Of a DNA stretch of 64,000 bases, positions 25,022 through 33,346 are shown piece by piece. The stretch is taken from contig NZ_JBIEKE010000001.1 of assembly GCF_043497005.1 (NCBI RefSeq), forward strand, positions 372,001 to 436,000, in the 5' to 3' direction. Both the position numbers and the translations under genes were made by a program. Under the pieces are notes generated by a model. It was not told the DNA's origin. It ran no database searches and saw nothing but the letters and a program-made list of their open reading frames with translations. Source of the DNA: Halobacillus_A sp043497005. GTDB taxonomy: Bacteria > Bacillota > Bacilli > Bacillales > Halobacillaceae. How positions within the stretch are numbered: the first letter of the stretch is position 1; each line of letters starts with the position of its first letter.

Positions 25022-26347
25022 ATGAAAAAGCAGCGCTTAGTCGTCGCTGGAAGTGGAAGCACTTACACGATGGGGATGATGATGAGTCTAATAGAAGAAA
25101 AAGAACGTTTTCCACTAAAGGAGGTTGTCTTCTATGACATAGATGAGCAACGTCAAGAAAGGAATGCGAAAGCTACGCAAATTCTATTTCAAGAACAGTA
25201 CCCCGAATTAGAGTCTTTTTCTTACACTACCAATAAAGAAGAAGCCTTTAAAGAAGCTGATTTTGTATTTGTACAGATTCGTACGGGTGGGCTGGCGATG
25301 CGGGAGCAAGATGAACAAATTGCTTTGAAGCATGGAGTGGTCGGACAAGAAACATGTGGACCTGGAGGAATGGCATATGGTTTAAGGTCTATCAGAGATA
25401 TGATTCAACTCGTTAATGACATTCGCCAATATGCTCCAGAGGCATGGATTCTTAATTACACTAATCCAGCTGCTATTGTTGCGGATGCCTTAAAGAGAGA
25501 ATTCCCACATGATTACCGTCTTCTAAATATTTGTGACATGCCGATTGCTATTATGATTAGTTACGCAAAAATCCTTGATGTAGAGGTGTGGGACCTCGTA
25601 CCTGAATACTTTGGGCTGAACCATTTTGGATGGTTTACAAAGATTTATGATAAAGAAGGTAATGATCATACGGAACGCTTGAAGCAATTAATTATAGAAA
25701 CAGGCTTTACTCCGGAAGATACGGAAATTGCAAACGACGTATCCTGGCAAAAAACGTTCGAACAAGCCCGGCAAATACTGATTGACTTCCCGGAATTCTT
25801 GCCAAACACTTACTTGCAATACTATTTATACCCGGAAGATATGGTAGAAAAGGAAGATCCTAACCATACAAGAGCAAGACAAGTGATCGAGGGAAGACAA
25901 AAGCGTGTTCACGATACGTGTGATCAAATGATAGAAAAAGGAACAGCGAAAGGTGCCGCCATACACGTTGATATTCATGGTGTTTTTATGATAAAAGCAG
26001 CAGCGTCTCTTGCTTATAATTCGGGCAAGCGTTTTATTGTGATTGTAGAAAATAACGGTGTTATTGCCAACCTGCCAGATGATGCGATGGTAGAAGTACC
26101 TTGCTTATTAACAAGTCAGGGAGCCAAACCGTTGGTTGTAGGAGAAATTCCAACTTTCTATAAAGGTCTTATTGAAGGTCAATTAGCTTATGAAAAGTTA
26201 GTGGTTGAATCATACTTTGAAAATAATAAACAAAAACTTATTCAAGCGCTAACGTTAAATCGCACAGTAGTAAACGTGAAAAAAGCAAAGGCTATTGTTG
26301 AAGACTTAATAGTTGCTAATAAAGGATATTGGCCGAATTATCAATAG
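25022..26347 (+). CDS. GH4 family 6-phospho-glycosidase
   Basis: A 441-residue NAD- and metal-dependent glycosidase of family GH4. It has the N-terminal nucleotide motif VVAGSGSTYTMGMM, ETCGPGGMAYGLRSI near 117, NYTNPAAIV near 149, the cysteine motif ICDMPIAI near 178 and metal-ligand region GLNHFGWF near 200. In GH4 the wording of the cysteine motif correlates with specificity. CDMP is associated with 6-phospho-alpha-glucosidases (GlvA type), whereas phospho-beta enzymes usually carry CNVP-like forms. The neighbouring ChbG and nagB instead suggest an N-acetylated disaccharide. The true substrate is therefore open. GAGAGGAG precedes the ATG. Confidence 0.85.
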   Translation: MKKQRLVVAGSGSTYTMGMMMSLIEEKERFPLKEVVFYDIDEQRQERNAKATQILFQEQYPELESFSYTTNKEEAFKEADFVFVQIRTGGLAMREQDEQIALKHGVVGQETCGPGGMAYGLRSIRDMIQLVNDIRQYAPEAWILNYTNPAAIVADALKREFPHDYRLLNICDMPIAIMISYAKILDVEVWDLVPEYFGLNHFGWFTKIYDKEGNDHTERLKQLIIETGFTPEDTEIANDVSWQKTFEQARQILIDFPEFLPNTYLQYYLYPEDMVEKEDPNHTRARQVIEGRQKRVHDTCDQMIEKGTAKGAAIHVDIHGVFMIKAAASLAYNSGKRFIVIVENNGVIANLPDDAMVEVPCLLTSQGAKPLVVGEIPTFYKGLIEGQLAYEKLVVESYFENNKQKLIQALTLNRTVVNVKKAKAIVEDLIVANKGYWPNYQ

Positions 26348-26384
26348 AATGTCTCCTAAGGAGACTTAAAAAGGTGGAGTGGTG

Positions 26385-27131
26385 ATGAAAAAGCTGATTA
26401 TAAATGCAGATGATTTTGGCTATTCGCGAGGCGTCAACTTTGGTATTATCGATTCTTTTCAACTAGGTGTGTTAACATCAACAACTTTTATGAGCAATAT
26501 GCCTGGAAGAGATCAAGCAGCAAAGCTGGCCAAGGATAACCCGTCTTTAGGAGTTGGCGTCCATTTAGTATTAACTTGTGGTCGCCCCCTGTTAGATACT
26601 CATCGAACGATTGTGGACGCACAAGGGAATTTTCGGAACCTGCGTTTTTATCAAGGGGCCTTCACGATTGATTATGAGGAAGTTTATGCCGAGTGGAAAG
26701 CCCAAATTGAGAAGTTTCTTTCCTATGGATTAAACCCTACCCACTTAGACAGTCACCATCATATTAATTCATTTGGGGAGATGCCTAAGGTATTTATGAG
26801 ACTTGCTAAGGAATATGACTTGCCTGTCCGTAATAATATGAGCGATGACGTTATGGAAAAGTTTAAAAATAACGGGGTTAAAACGACAAGTTCTTTTTCA
26901 TATTTAATTGAAACCGCTTTAAAAAATGGAGAGTCTCTTGATGAATTATTTGATCAACATGACACGATAGAAGTGATGGCTCATCCAGCATATTTAGATA
27001 AGAAGTTACTTTCTACCTCATCATTTACGTATCCACGGGTAGATGAAGTTGAGTTTCTTACTGATCAGGCGAGAGTACAACTCATTCGTTCAAGAACGGA
27101 TATAAGAACTTCCACGTTTCGAGAACTTTAA
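26385..27131 (+). CDS. chbG: ChbG/HpnK-family carbohydrate deacetylase (YdjC fold)
   Basis: About 248 residues. It has the metal-binding start LIINADDFGYSRGVNFGI, SLGVGVHLVLT near 59, HLDSHHHINSFGEMP near 120 and the late VMAHPAYLD. ChbG removes one acetyl group from phosphorylated diacetylchitobiose so that the GH4 enzyme can cut it (established in E. coli). ATG 26385 follows AAGGTGGAG; upstream GTGs are rejected. The gene lies between the GH4 enzyme and a PTS permease, which fits that pathway. A small GTCTCC(TAA)GGAGAC hairpin lies in the gap before it. Confidence 0.85.
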   Translation: MKKLIINADDFGYSRGVNFGIIDSFQLGVLTSTTFMSNMPGRDQAAKLAKDNPSLGVGVHLVLTCGRPLLDTHRTIVDAQGNFRNLRFYQGAFTIDYEEVYAEWKAQIEKFLSYGLNPTHLDSHHHINSFGEMPKVFMRLAKEYDLPVRNNMSDDVMEKFKNNGVKTTSSFSYLIETALKNGESLDELFDQHDTIEVMAHPAYLDKKLLSTSSFTYPRVDEVEFLTDQARVQLIRSRTDIRTSTFREL

Positions 27132-27159
27132 CCATAACTAATTTTGAGGGGGAAGAATC

Positions 27160-28560
27160 ATGAAAAGCTTTTTGCAGAAGTTAGGAAAGTCACTGCTCAT
27201 TCCAATTGTTGCTTTGCCAATTGCTGGTCTTTTAATGCGTTTGACGGCTGAAGATATGCTCGATATTCCCCTTTATCAGGCCGCGGGCGTTATTTTAGCA
27301 CAAATGGATGCTCTTATTGCGATTGGGATTGCAATGGGACTCGCTAAAACAAAAGATAAAGGAATACCTGCACTTACTGGATTTCTCTCAATCACTGTTT
27401 TAAAAGAAGGACTTGAAATAATAAATTCGGATTTAGACATGAGTGTGTTTGGGGGTGTCCTGGCAGGTTTGCTGGCTGCTTATATTTACAACAAGTTTAA
27501 GGATGCAAAGCTGCCAAGTATGTTTGCTTTCTTCAGTGGAGAAAAATTTCCAATTACGATGATTATTTTTACGATGATCCCTGTATCTGGATTAATGGCT
27601 CTTATATGGCCGTATGCAGAAGCGGGAATTAATACCTTTAGTCAAACGTTGGTAGGTTTAGGGGCATTTGGTGTATTCATATTCGGCTTCTTAAATCGAT
27701 TCTTACTGCCATTTGGATTACACCACGTTCTTAATACGTATGCCTACTTTGGATTAGGGGAGTATGAAACGGCCTCAGGTGAAGTGGTCACTGGGGAAAT
27801 TACACGCTTTTTAAGCGGAGACCCCACAGCTGGTTATTTTATAGGTGGTTTCTTTATAACCATGTTGTTTGGTATTCCAGCCATCGCTTTAGCGATTACT
27901 AAAGCTGCTAAAAGGAAAAAACAAGAGACAAAAACATTGATGTCTTCAGGAGCGGCAACTTCTTTTGTAACGGGAATTACTGAACCAATTGAATTTACGT
28001 TCCTATTCACTTCTCCTTTACTATACTTCTTACACTCTATTTATACAGGATTAGCTGGGGCCGTGCTTTATCTATTGCATATAAGACATGGCTTCTCATG
28101 GGGAGCAGGAGTCATCGACTATGTCGTGAATTTAAATCTTTCGGATGGAGGACTCCTCATCATTCCAGTCGGACTTGCATTCTTTGCACTCTACTACTTT
28201 ACGTTCTATTTCATTATCGTGAAAAAGGACATTCCTTTAATTGGCAGGGAAGAAGAAATTGATTTCGATCAGGAAGCTAGCGAAGAAGAGAAAGAATTAA
28301 AGCTTTCTCACTCCAACCATGAGTATATGGCTAAGAAAATCCTTCAGTATATTGGAGGAAAAGACAATGTGACAACGAATGATCACTGTATGACGAGACT
28401 GCGGTTAGAGTTGAAAGATACAACGATTGTAGATATGGAAAAGATTAAACAAACAGGTGCTCACGGAGTTATTAAAATCGATCAGCACAACATTCAAATC
28501 ATTATTGGTTCTGAAGCAACTACCGTGAAGAAAGAGTTAGATAAATTTTTAGGTGAATAA
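27160..28560 (+). CDS. PTS EIICB permease, glucose/N-acetylglucosamine superfamily
   Basis: A 466-residue IIC-IIB fusion. IIC (about 1-365) has the family signatures FGLHHVLNT and VTGITEPIEFTFLF. IIB (about 385-466) has the phosphorylated cysteine in NDHCMTRLRL. No IIA domain is present, so a shared EIIA-Glc protein must serve. This permease class (PtsG/NagE/MalX) differs from the Lac-type ChbABC system that imports chitobiose in E. coli. With GH4 and ChbG it should import and phosphorylate an acetylated disaccharide or GlcNAc-containing glycan (inference). GAGGGGGAAG precedes the ATG. Confidence 0.9.
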   Translation: MKSFLQKLGKSLLIPIVALPIAGLLMRLTAEDMLDIPLYQAAGVILAQMDALIAIGIAMGLAKTKDKGIPALTGFLSITVLKEGLEIINSDLDMSVFGGVLAGLLAAYIYNKFKDAKLPSMFAFFSGEKFPITMIIFTMIPVSGLMALIWPYAEAGINTFSQTLVGLGAFGVFIFGFLNRFLLPFGLHHVLNTYAYFGLGEYETASGEVVTGEITRFLSGDPTAGYFIGGFFITMLFGIPAIALAITKAAKRKKQETKTLMSSGAATSFVTGITEPIEFTFLFTSPLLYFLHSIYTGLAGAVLYLLHIRHGFSWGAGVIDYVVNLNLSDGGLLIIPVGLAFFALYYFTFYFIIVKKDIPLIGREEEIDFDQEASEEEKELKLSHSNHEYMAKKILQYIGGKDNVTTNDHCMTRLRLELKDTTIVDMEKIKQTGAHGVIKIDQHNIQIIIGSEATTVKKELDKFLGE

Positions 28561-28598
28561 AATCCCCCCACAACTGAAGGAGTTGTGGGGGATTTTTT
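28561..28598. terminator. Bidirectional terminator between the PTS gene and pspC-like gene
   Basis: AATCCCCCCACAACT pairs with AGTTGTGGGGGATT around GAAGG, followed by TTTTT on the plus strand. The minus-strand gene ends at its edge. Confidence 0.92.
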
Positions 28599-28803
28599 AG
28601 CCTTCGTTATTTAATTCTTTGTCTGTCGGCATAATAATTGCCGCGACGATATAAACAAGCAAGAGAAATCCGCTGCTTAAAAATATTCCTACTGCATACA
28701 ATATTCTTAACAAACTTGAATCAATATCATACAGCTCACTAATTCCACCTAACGTACCTGTCAGCATTTTGTTACTTGTTGATTTGTAAAGTTTCTTCTT
28801 CAA
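28597..28803 (-). CDS. PspC-domain small membrane protein
   Basis: Sixty-eight residues: KKLYKSTSNKMLTGTLGG, then SELYDIDSSLLRILY and a long hydrophobic helix ending in YIVAAIIMPT. This is the complete PspC domain, a membrane stress-response module in Firmicutes and Proteobacteria. The start is TTG 28803, set by AAAAAGGAGAGG. The longer frame from 28845 would run into the upstream acetyltransferase gene. It probably shares a transcript with that gene (16-nt gap). Confidence 0.88.
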   Translation of the reverse strand: MKKKLYKSTSNKMLTGTLGGISELYDIDSSLLRILYAVGIFLSSGFLLLVYIVAAIIMPTDKELNNEG

Positions 28804-28819
28804 TCCATTCCTCTCCTTT

Positions 28820-29272
28820 TTATCTAAGGTGTTTTGAAAAAACAATCATATCAAGTGCTTGAATGCCATTTTCATAAATAGGCTCAGGATAATGTGAGAA
28901 AAATCCTTTTCTTATGGCATTCATTCGAAATCCGCATTTTTGATAGAAGGCAATATTGTTTAAGTTGGAATTTGCTGTCCCTACTATAATTTCACGTAAT
29001 TCCCGTTTTTGAAACATCGTAAATGCTTCAAGTAGGACTTTACGTCCCAAACCTTTCCCTTGTTTTTCTGGATAAATCGCGATATTTTTAATTTCAACAA
29101 CATTATTTTGGGGGAATACAAATAAACATACGCCTGCCAATTGATCTTGATCGATGATTTCATACATTTCCCCTTCATTTATGTACCCTGATACAATTTC
29201 ATCATTTTCATCCGCGAGCAGAAGTAACGGGAGGTAGTCGTTTCGATTATAAATGGGGTTCATGTACGCCAT
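28820..29272 (-). CDS. GNAT-family N-acetyltransferase
   Basis: A 150-residue protein with the GNAT acetyl-CoA loop IYPEKQGKGLGRKVLLEA near residue 67, the preceding beta-strand VVEIKNIAI and the later NNIAFYQKCGFR signature. The substrate cannot be inferred. AAAGGAG lies 9 nt before the ATG. The pspC-like gene follows on the same strand. Confidence 0.88.
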   Translation of the reverse strand: MAYMNPIYNRNDYLPLLLLADENDEIVSGYINEGEMYEIIDQDQLAGVCLFVFPQNNVVEIKNIAIYPEKQGKGLGRKVLLEAFTMFQKRELREIIVGTANSNLNNIAFYQKCGFRMNAIRKGFFSHYPEPIYENGIQALDMIVFSKHLR

Positions 29273-29384
29273 AATATTAAGCTCCTTTGTATTCTTTTTA
29301 TGTTATTCTTTTTACGGTCATTCATTCGAAAAGGTTTCGTTCATGTTACAATTTTTATAAGTTTGAGCGGAGAGGAGAGATTCC

Positions 29385-29555
29385 ATGCAACGTAAATTAT
29401 CGATTACTGGATGGATTTTATTTCTAATAGGGGTAGGTTTGTGGCTGTTAAATATCGAAGTTGCTTTTGATGAAGCGGACTCCGTCTTAATTGGTTTAGG
29501 AGCCATACTTCTTTTATTCTCAGGAATAATGAAGTTTAAAGATCAACAATCTTAA
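29385..29555 (+). CDS. Small two-helix membrane protein (56 aa)
   Basis: Short gene with a clear AGAGGAGAG ribosome site 6 nt before the ATG. The product has an N-terminal helix (ITGWILFLIGVGLWLLNI), a short acidic turn (FDEADS) and a second helix (LIGLGAILLLFSGIM), ending in KFKDQQS. I recognise no family. It is divergent from the acetyltransferase gene and appears monocistronic. Confidence 0.6.
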   Translation: MQRKLSITGWILFLIGVGLWLLNIEVAFDEADSVLIGLGAILLLFSGIMKFKDQQS

Positions 29556-30154
29556 ATCTCCTCTTCAGATAAGTGATAACTAAACGACGCAGGGATGAGG
29601 CTTAATACAGCCCACCCCTGTATTAGAAAGAAACGTGGGAGGTCAGCAACGCCACACCTCAGTTTGTTACGTATTATTTCCTCCTTTCGTACATAAATAA
29701 ACCGGTCAGGAACGATTATTCTATTCATTCTTTTTAATTTGAAATACGATTCTATCCTGTACGACAAGGGTAATAAAGCCAATTCGTATCGTGGATAACA
29801 TGGACTCCCCTATGTGATCCCATTTAATTATTATGATACATTTTATAGAAAACTCCTCTCAAAAATAATGAAAGAATTTACATTAATAAAAAATTTCCTT
29901 TCTGTATTGTCTCTCATAATAGAATCTATTTTGCTGGGGTGGGCAATGTATGATTTAAATTAGTTATTTCTTCCTGTACATATTGAATGATAACCTTTTG
30001 TATTATGGAAACGCTAAAGGTAACAATTCTCGCTTTCTTATATAAAGAAGAAACAAAAGCTTGTTATAGTTTTTATAGGGATTATGATACTATGAGGGAG
30101 ATTAGAATATATAAAATGGCCGGTGTTTTTAGAAAAAGGAGAAGTGAAACCGAA
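29556..30154. other. About 600-nt region before the N-hydroxylase gene
   Basis: The minus strand of 29782-29552 stays open and contains AAGGAGG followed only by ATA codons, ahead of about 40 plausible residues; without a standard start I do not call it. The plus strand has -35 TTGTTA (30061-30066), 16-bp spacer and -10 TATGAT (30083-30088), a reasonable promoter for the gene at 30155. Upstream, TGAATGATAACC near 29985 weakly recalls half of a Fur box. Confidence 0.4.
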
Positions 30155-31468
30155 ATGGCACAGCAGGAAGAAATACATGATTTGATCGGCGTAGGAGTAG
30201 GACCTTTTAATCTAAGCCTTGCCGCTTTATTAGACGAAATAGATGACGTCAACAGTCTGTTTTTTGAACAAAAAGAACAATTTGACTGGCATCCAGGAAT
30301 GTTAATTGAAGGAACCAAGCTGCAGGTCCCTTTTTTAGCGGACCTGGTTACGATGGCCGATCCTACAAATAAGCATAGTTTTTTAAATTACATTAGTAAA
30401 AATGACCGAATGTATCAGTTCTATTTTCTGCAGAGGCTCGATATTCCCCGTCGTGAATACAATGACTATTGTCAATGGGTGTCTAAACATTTAAGCAGCT
30501 GTCAATTTGGTCATCGAGTCTCAAACATCCGCCATGTGAAAGAAGAAGAGACTTATTTTGAAGTGACGGTGGAAAACGTAAAAACAAACGAAATAAATGT
30601 TTATAAGACCAGGCATATGGTTATGGGGACCGGAAGCGTTCCTGTAATGCCTAAGTCTTTTCAGAACTTATCAGAAGATGATGTTTTCCATACAGCTGAT
30701 TACGTACCCAAACAAGAACGCTGTCGCAAAGCTGAATCAGTAACTGTTGTCGGTTCTGGTCAAAGTGCCGCTGAGGCGTTTAGAGAGTTGTTAAAAGAAC
30801 AACGGGAATGTGGCTTTAGACTTGATTGGATCACGCGATCGGCAAGCTTTGAATCCATGGAGGAATCAAAACTGAGTCTTGAACATTTCTCTCCCGACTA
30901 CGTAAAATATTTCTATCAGCTTCCACAGAAAGATAAGGACGAGATTTTTGCCAATCAAGGATTGTATTACAAAGGAATCAGTAATCATACCATTGAAGAT
31001 ATCTATAACTTGCTCTACGAATACTCCGTTGGAAACGAACAGTTAAACGTTGGTCTTCAGGTGCTTAGTGAGGTTCGAGGCATAGAGCCGAAAAGCGAAG
31101 GTAACGGTTATGTACTTGATTGTTTTCATTGGCAGAAAAAAGAATCATACCAGCATGAGTCTGAAGTGGTTATTACAGCTACGGGCTATAAGCCGTACGT
31201 TCCTGAATTCATTCATTATCTCAGTGACTTTCTCGAGTGGGATGATGAAGGGCGATATAAAGTAGAAGCAGATTACCGATTGAAAAAAACCGAAAATGTT
31301 GAAAATGAAATTTATGTGCATAGTGGAATTTCCCACACCCATGGTGTAGGTTCAACGAATTTAGGGTTAGCCGTTCATCGGAATAAGGTAATTATCAATC
31401 ATTTACTTGGACGCGAAGTATACAAGCTACCTGAGAAAAGTATTTTTCAATCTTTCGATATTGAATAA
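30155..31468 (+). CDS. L-lysine N6 / L-ornithine N5 monooxygenase family (IucD/SidA-like)
   Basis: A 437-residue flavin-dependent N-hydroxylase. It has FAD motif DLIGVGVGPFNLSLAALL near 11, NADPH motif VTVVGSGQSAAEAFREL near 195, and the C-terminal ATGYKPYVPEF and SHTHGVGSTNLGLAVHRN regions. Such enzymes make N-hydroxy-lysine or ornithine for hydroxamate siderophores. The start is ATG 30155, fixed by AAAAAGGAGAAG; the longer frame from 29987 lacks a ribosome site. No IucA/IucC synthetase, acyltransferase or siderophore transporter lies in the window, so it stands alone. Which amino acid it uses is not visible. Confidence 0.88.
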   Translation: MAQQEEIHDLIGVGVGPFNLSLAALLDEIDDVNSLFFEQKEQFDWHPGMLIEGTKLQVPFLADLVTMADPTNKHSFLNYISKNDRMYQFYFLQRLDIPRREYNDYCQWVSKHLSSCQFGHRVSNIRHVKEEETYFEVTVENVKTNEINVYKTRHMVMGTGSVPVMPKSFQNLSEDDVFHTADYVPKQERCRKAESVTVVGSGQSAAEAFRELLKEQRECGFRLDWITRSASFESMEESKLSLEHFSPDYVKYFYQLPQKDKDEIFANQGLYYKGISNHTIEDIYNLLYEYSVGNEQLNVGLQVLSEVRGIEPKSEGNGYVLDCFHWQKKESYQHESEVVITATGYKPYVPEFIHYLSDFLEWDDEGRYKVEADYRLKKTENVENEIYVHSGISHTHGVGSTNLGLAVHRNKVIINHLLGREVYKLPEKSIFQSFDIE

Positions 31469-31477
31469 ACGTAAAAT

Positions 31478-31700
31478 ATGCTGGGTTAAAACTAAATAAA
31501 GTATAAAATAATCCGAACGATCCTATTGAAATCAGTTCGGATTGTTTATATTACATCGAATGTACGCCGCTCCGTCAAAACACTCCGCTTTCCTGCGGGA
31601 TCATTAACTCGTGCTGTTCCCACAGGAGTCAACGTATCTTGACTACGCTAATTATCTGCGTTTATACGAGCGCTCGTCCGCGGAAAGGAAGGGCCAAAAC
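31478..31700 (+). repeat. Hairpin repeat copy 3 followed by GC-rich element
   Basis: TATGCTGGGTTAAAACTAAATAAAG-type 5' box, then stem AATCCGAAC (31510-31518)/GTTCGGATT (31535-31543). It is followed by CCGCTCCGTCAAAACACTCC and the GC-rich segment that ends in GCTCGTCCGCGGAAAGG (about 31671-31687). The last piece is identical to part of the element at 59930. The hairpin probably terminates the N-hydroxylase transcript. Confidence 0.7.
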
Positions 31701-32027
31701 CACTGAAGAACTGAGGGTCGATTAGAGGATTGTGAAGAATTTAATTTCCGCACAGACCGTTTTTCTTCTAATGTTTTAAGAGATTTGCGACTTCTATTCC
31801 TTCATAAGTTAATGATTCGTTTCACTTAGACTGTGGCCATTGCACGTTGTAACATACGAATGGTTTTTTAGATTGATCTCTGTTGATGTCACGATAAGCG
31901 ATTCGTGAGGCTCTTTAAGATTAGATAAGACTTACTCAGTGGCCTCAAGACCTTAATTCCTGGCGGCAAGATAAAAAGCTTGCGGATCTTCATAAGTTGA
32001 CCAGCTCTTAATGAGCTGGTTTTTTTG
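31701..32027. repeat. Mosaic of repeat fragments ending in a terminator hairpin
   Basis: Contains TTCCGCACAGACCG (31746) and ACTCAGTGGCCTCAAG (about 31934), both related to parts of the nested palindrome at 58643-58749. Next comes TTCCTGGCGGCAAG...AAGCTTGCGG (31957-31985) and an AAGTTGACCAGCTC...GAGCTGG hairpin with T7 (32001-32026). The last two pieces match the module at 59960-60038. No coding potential is visible. Confidence 0.6.
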
Positions 32028-32120
32028 TATACATAAAATGGCCGCTCGTTAGTAATTGATCCAAACGGTAAACGACTGAGATCTCCTCTACAAATATTCA
32101 TAAAAAATTCCCGGAATTTT

Positions 32121-32134
32121 TGTAAACGCTTACT
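32121..32134. promoter_or_regulatory. CcpA cre-like site upstream of argC
   Basis: TGTAAACGCTTACT fits the Bacillus cre pattern TGWAARCGYTWNCW at every position. It lies about 70 bp upstream of the argC -35 box. It could link arginine synthesis to carbon supply, or could be a chance match. Confidence 0.45.
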
Positions 32135-32201
32135 AACTGTATTTAATCATACTTTCATAATTAAAATCTTCCTATATAGATTAAAACTTTTCCCTTAGCT
32201 G

Positions 32202-32263
32202 TTGACAGATTTTATTACACGAGTAATAATAGCATAAATATACGTTATATATAATAAATATAC
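32202..32263 (+). promoter_or_regulatory. argC promoter with paired ArgR/AhrC-type boxes
   Basis: -35 TTGACA (32202-32207), 17-bp spacer, -10 AATAAT (32225-32230). Two copies of ATAAATATAC start at 32234 and 32254, exactly 20 bp apart, covering the start point. The carA promoter has the same arrangement with ATAAAAATAC. This resembles known AT-rich ARG boxes. Confidence 0.65.
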
Positions 32264-32289
32264 ATACACAAAAATGAGGTGAATGAAGG

Positions 32290-33324
32290 TTGGAAATTGG
32301 AATTGTCGGAGCCACTGGGTATGGCGGTGTAGAGCTGTTTCGGCTGCTGAACGGCCACCCGGAAGTAAAAACTATTAAACTATATTCTTCCACACAAAGC
32401 GGAGAATTCTTTCAGGAAATATACAGTCATGTGAATAATGAAGAGTACTTATTAGAAGATCTTGTACCAGACCAAATGAAAGAGCAGCTGGATATCATAT
32501 TCCTTGCAACGCCTGCAGGGGTTTCCAGTGAACTCACCTCTCAGCTTGCAGGAGGGAAAGGGAAAGTTATTGATCTTTCCGGTGACCTTCGCCTAAAGGA
32601 TCGCGAGGCGTACGCAAATTGGTATAAAAACGAGGCCGCGCCAGAAGAGGTCATCGAACAATCGGTGTACGGCCTGCCAGAGTGGAATAAGAAAGAAATA
32701 CAGTCGGCAGAAATTATTGCTAATCCCGGGTGCTATCCTACAGCTACGCTCATAGGTTTAGGGCCTGTATTTCAAAAGCAAATGGCTGATTCATCACGAA
32801 TTATTATCGATGCAAAATCAGGTGTCTCCGGTGCAGGAAAAAAAGCAAGCCCAGTGACACACTTTGCTAACACCCAAGAGAATTTCCGAATTTATAAAGT
32901 GAATCAGCACCAGCATATTCCGGAAATTGAACAGCAGCTGCTTCATTGGGATGCAGCCACGGAGCCTGTTACTTTTTCTACACATCTTGTACCGATGACC
33001 CGTGGCATTATGTCAACCATTTACGTTGATTTAAAAGTCTCTTATTCATTAGAGGAATTGGTTCATTTATATCAACAGACTTATCAAGATAAGCCGTTCG
33101 TAAGAGTACGAAAAGCTGGAGAATTTCCATGCACGAGAGATGTATATGCTTCGAATTACTGTGATATTGGCTTAGCACTCGATGAAAGAACCGGCCGACT
33201 TACAATTGTTGCCGTAATTGATAATTTAATGAAGGGTGCAGCAAGCCAGGCGGTACAAAATATGAATTTAGTACTTGGGTTAAATGAAACAACAGGACTT
33301 ACCCACATTTCATTATACCCATAA
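32290..33324 (+). CDS. argC: ArgC, N-acetyl-gamma-glutamyl-phosphate reductase
   Basis: A 344-residue NADPH-dependent enzyme for the third step of arginine synthesis. It shows the dinucleotide motif IGIVGATGYGGVELFRLL at the N-terminus, the catalytic cysteine in IIANPGCYPTATLIGL near 147, and KSGVSGAGKKAS. The start is TTG, with GAGGTGA 9 nt upstream. It heads argCJBD-carAB-argF, the same order as in B. subtilis. Confidence 0.96.
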   Translation: MEIGIVGATGYGGVELFRLLNGHPEVKTIKLYSSTQSGEFFQEIYSHVNNEEYLLEDLVPDQMKEQLDIIFLATPAGVSSELTSQLAGGKGKVIDLSGDLRLKDREAYANWYKNEAAPEEVIEQSVYGLPEWNKKEIQSAEIIANPGCYPTATLIGLGPVFQKQMADSSRIIIDAKSGVSGAGKKASPVTHFANTQENFRIYKVNQHQHIPEIEQQLLHWDAATEPVTFSTHLVPMTRGIMSTIYVDLKVSYSLEELVHLYQQTYQDKPFVRVRKAGEFPCTRDVYASNYCDIGLALDERTGRLTIVAVIDNLMKGAASQAVQNMNLVLGLNETTGLTHISLYP

Positions 33325-33346
33325 GTAGAGGAAAGGGAGAGAGCGA

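Noticed and set aside
29552..29782. Minus-strand open frame with an AAGGAGG site and about 40 plausible residues, including a hydrophobic stretch
   Set aside because: After the ribosome site only ATA codons are available as start; the longer frame has no ribosome site. Not enough support for a gene.
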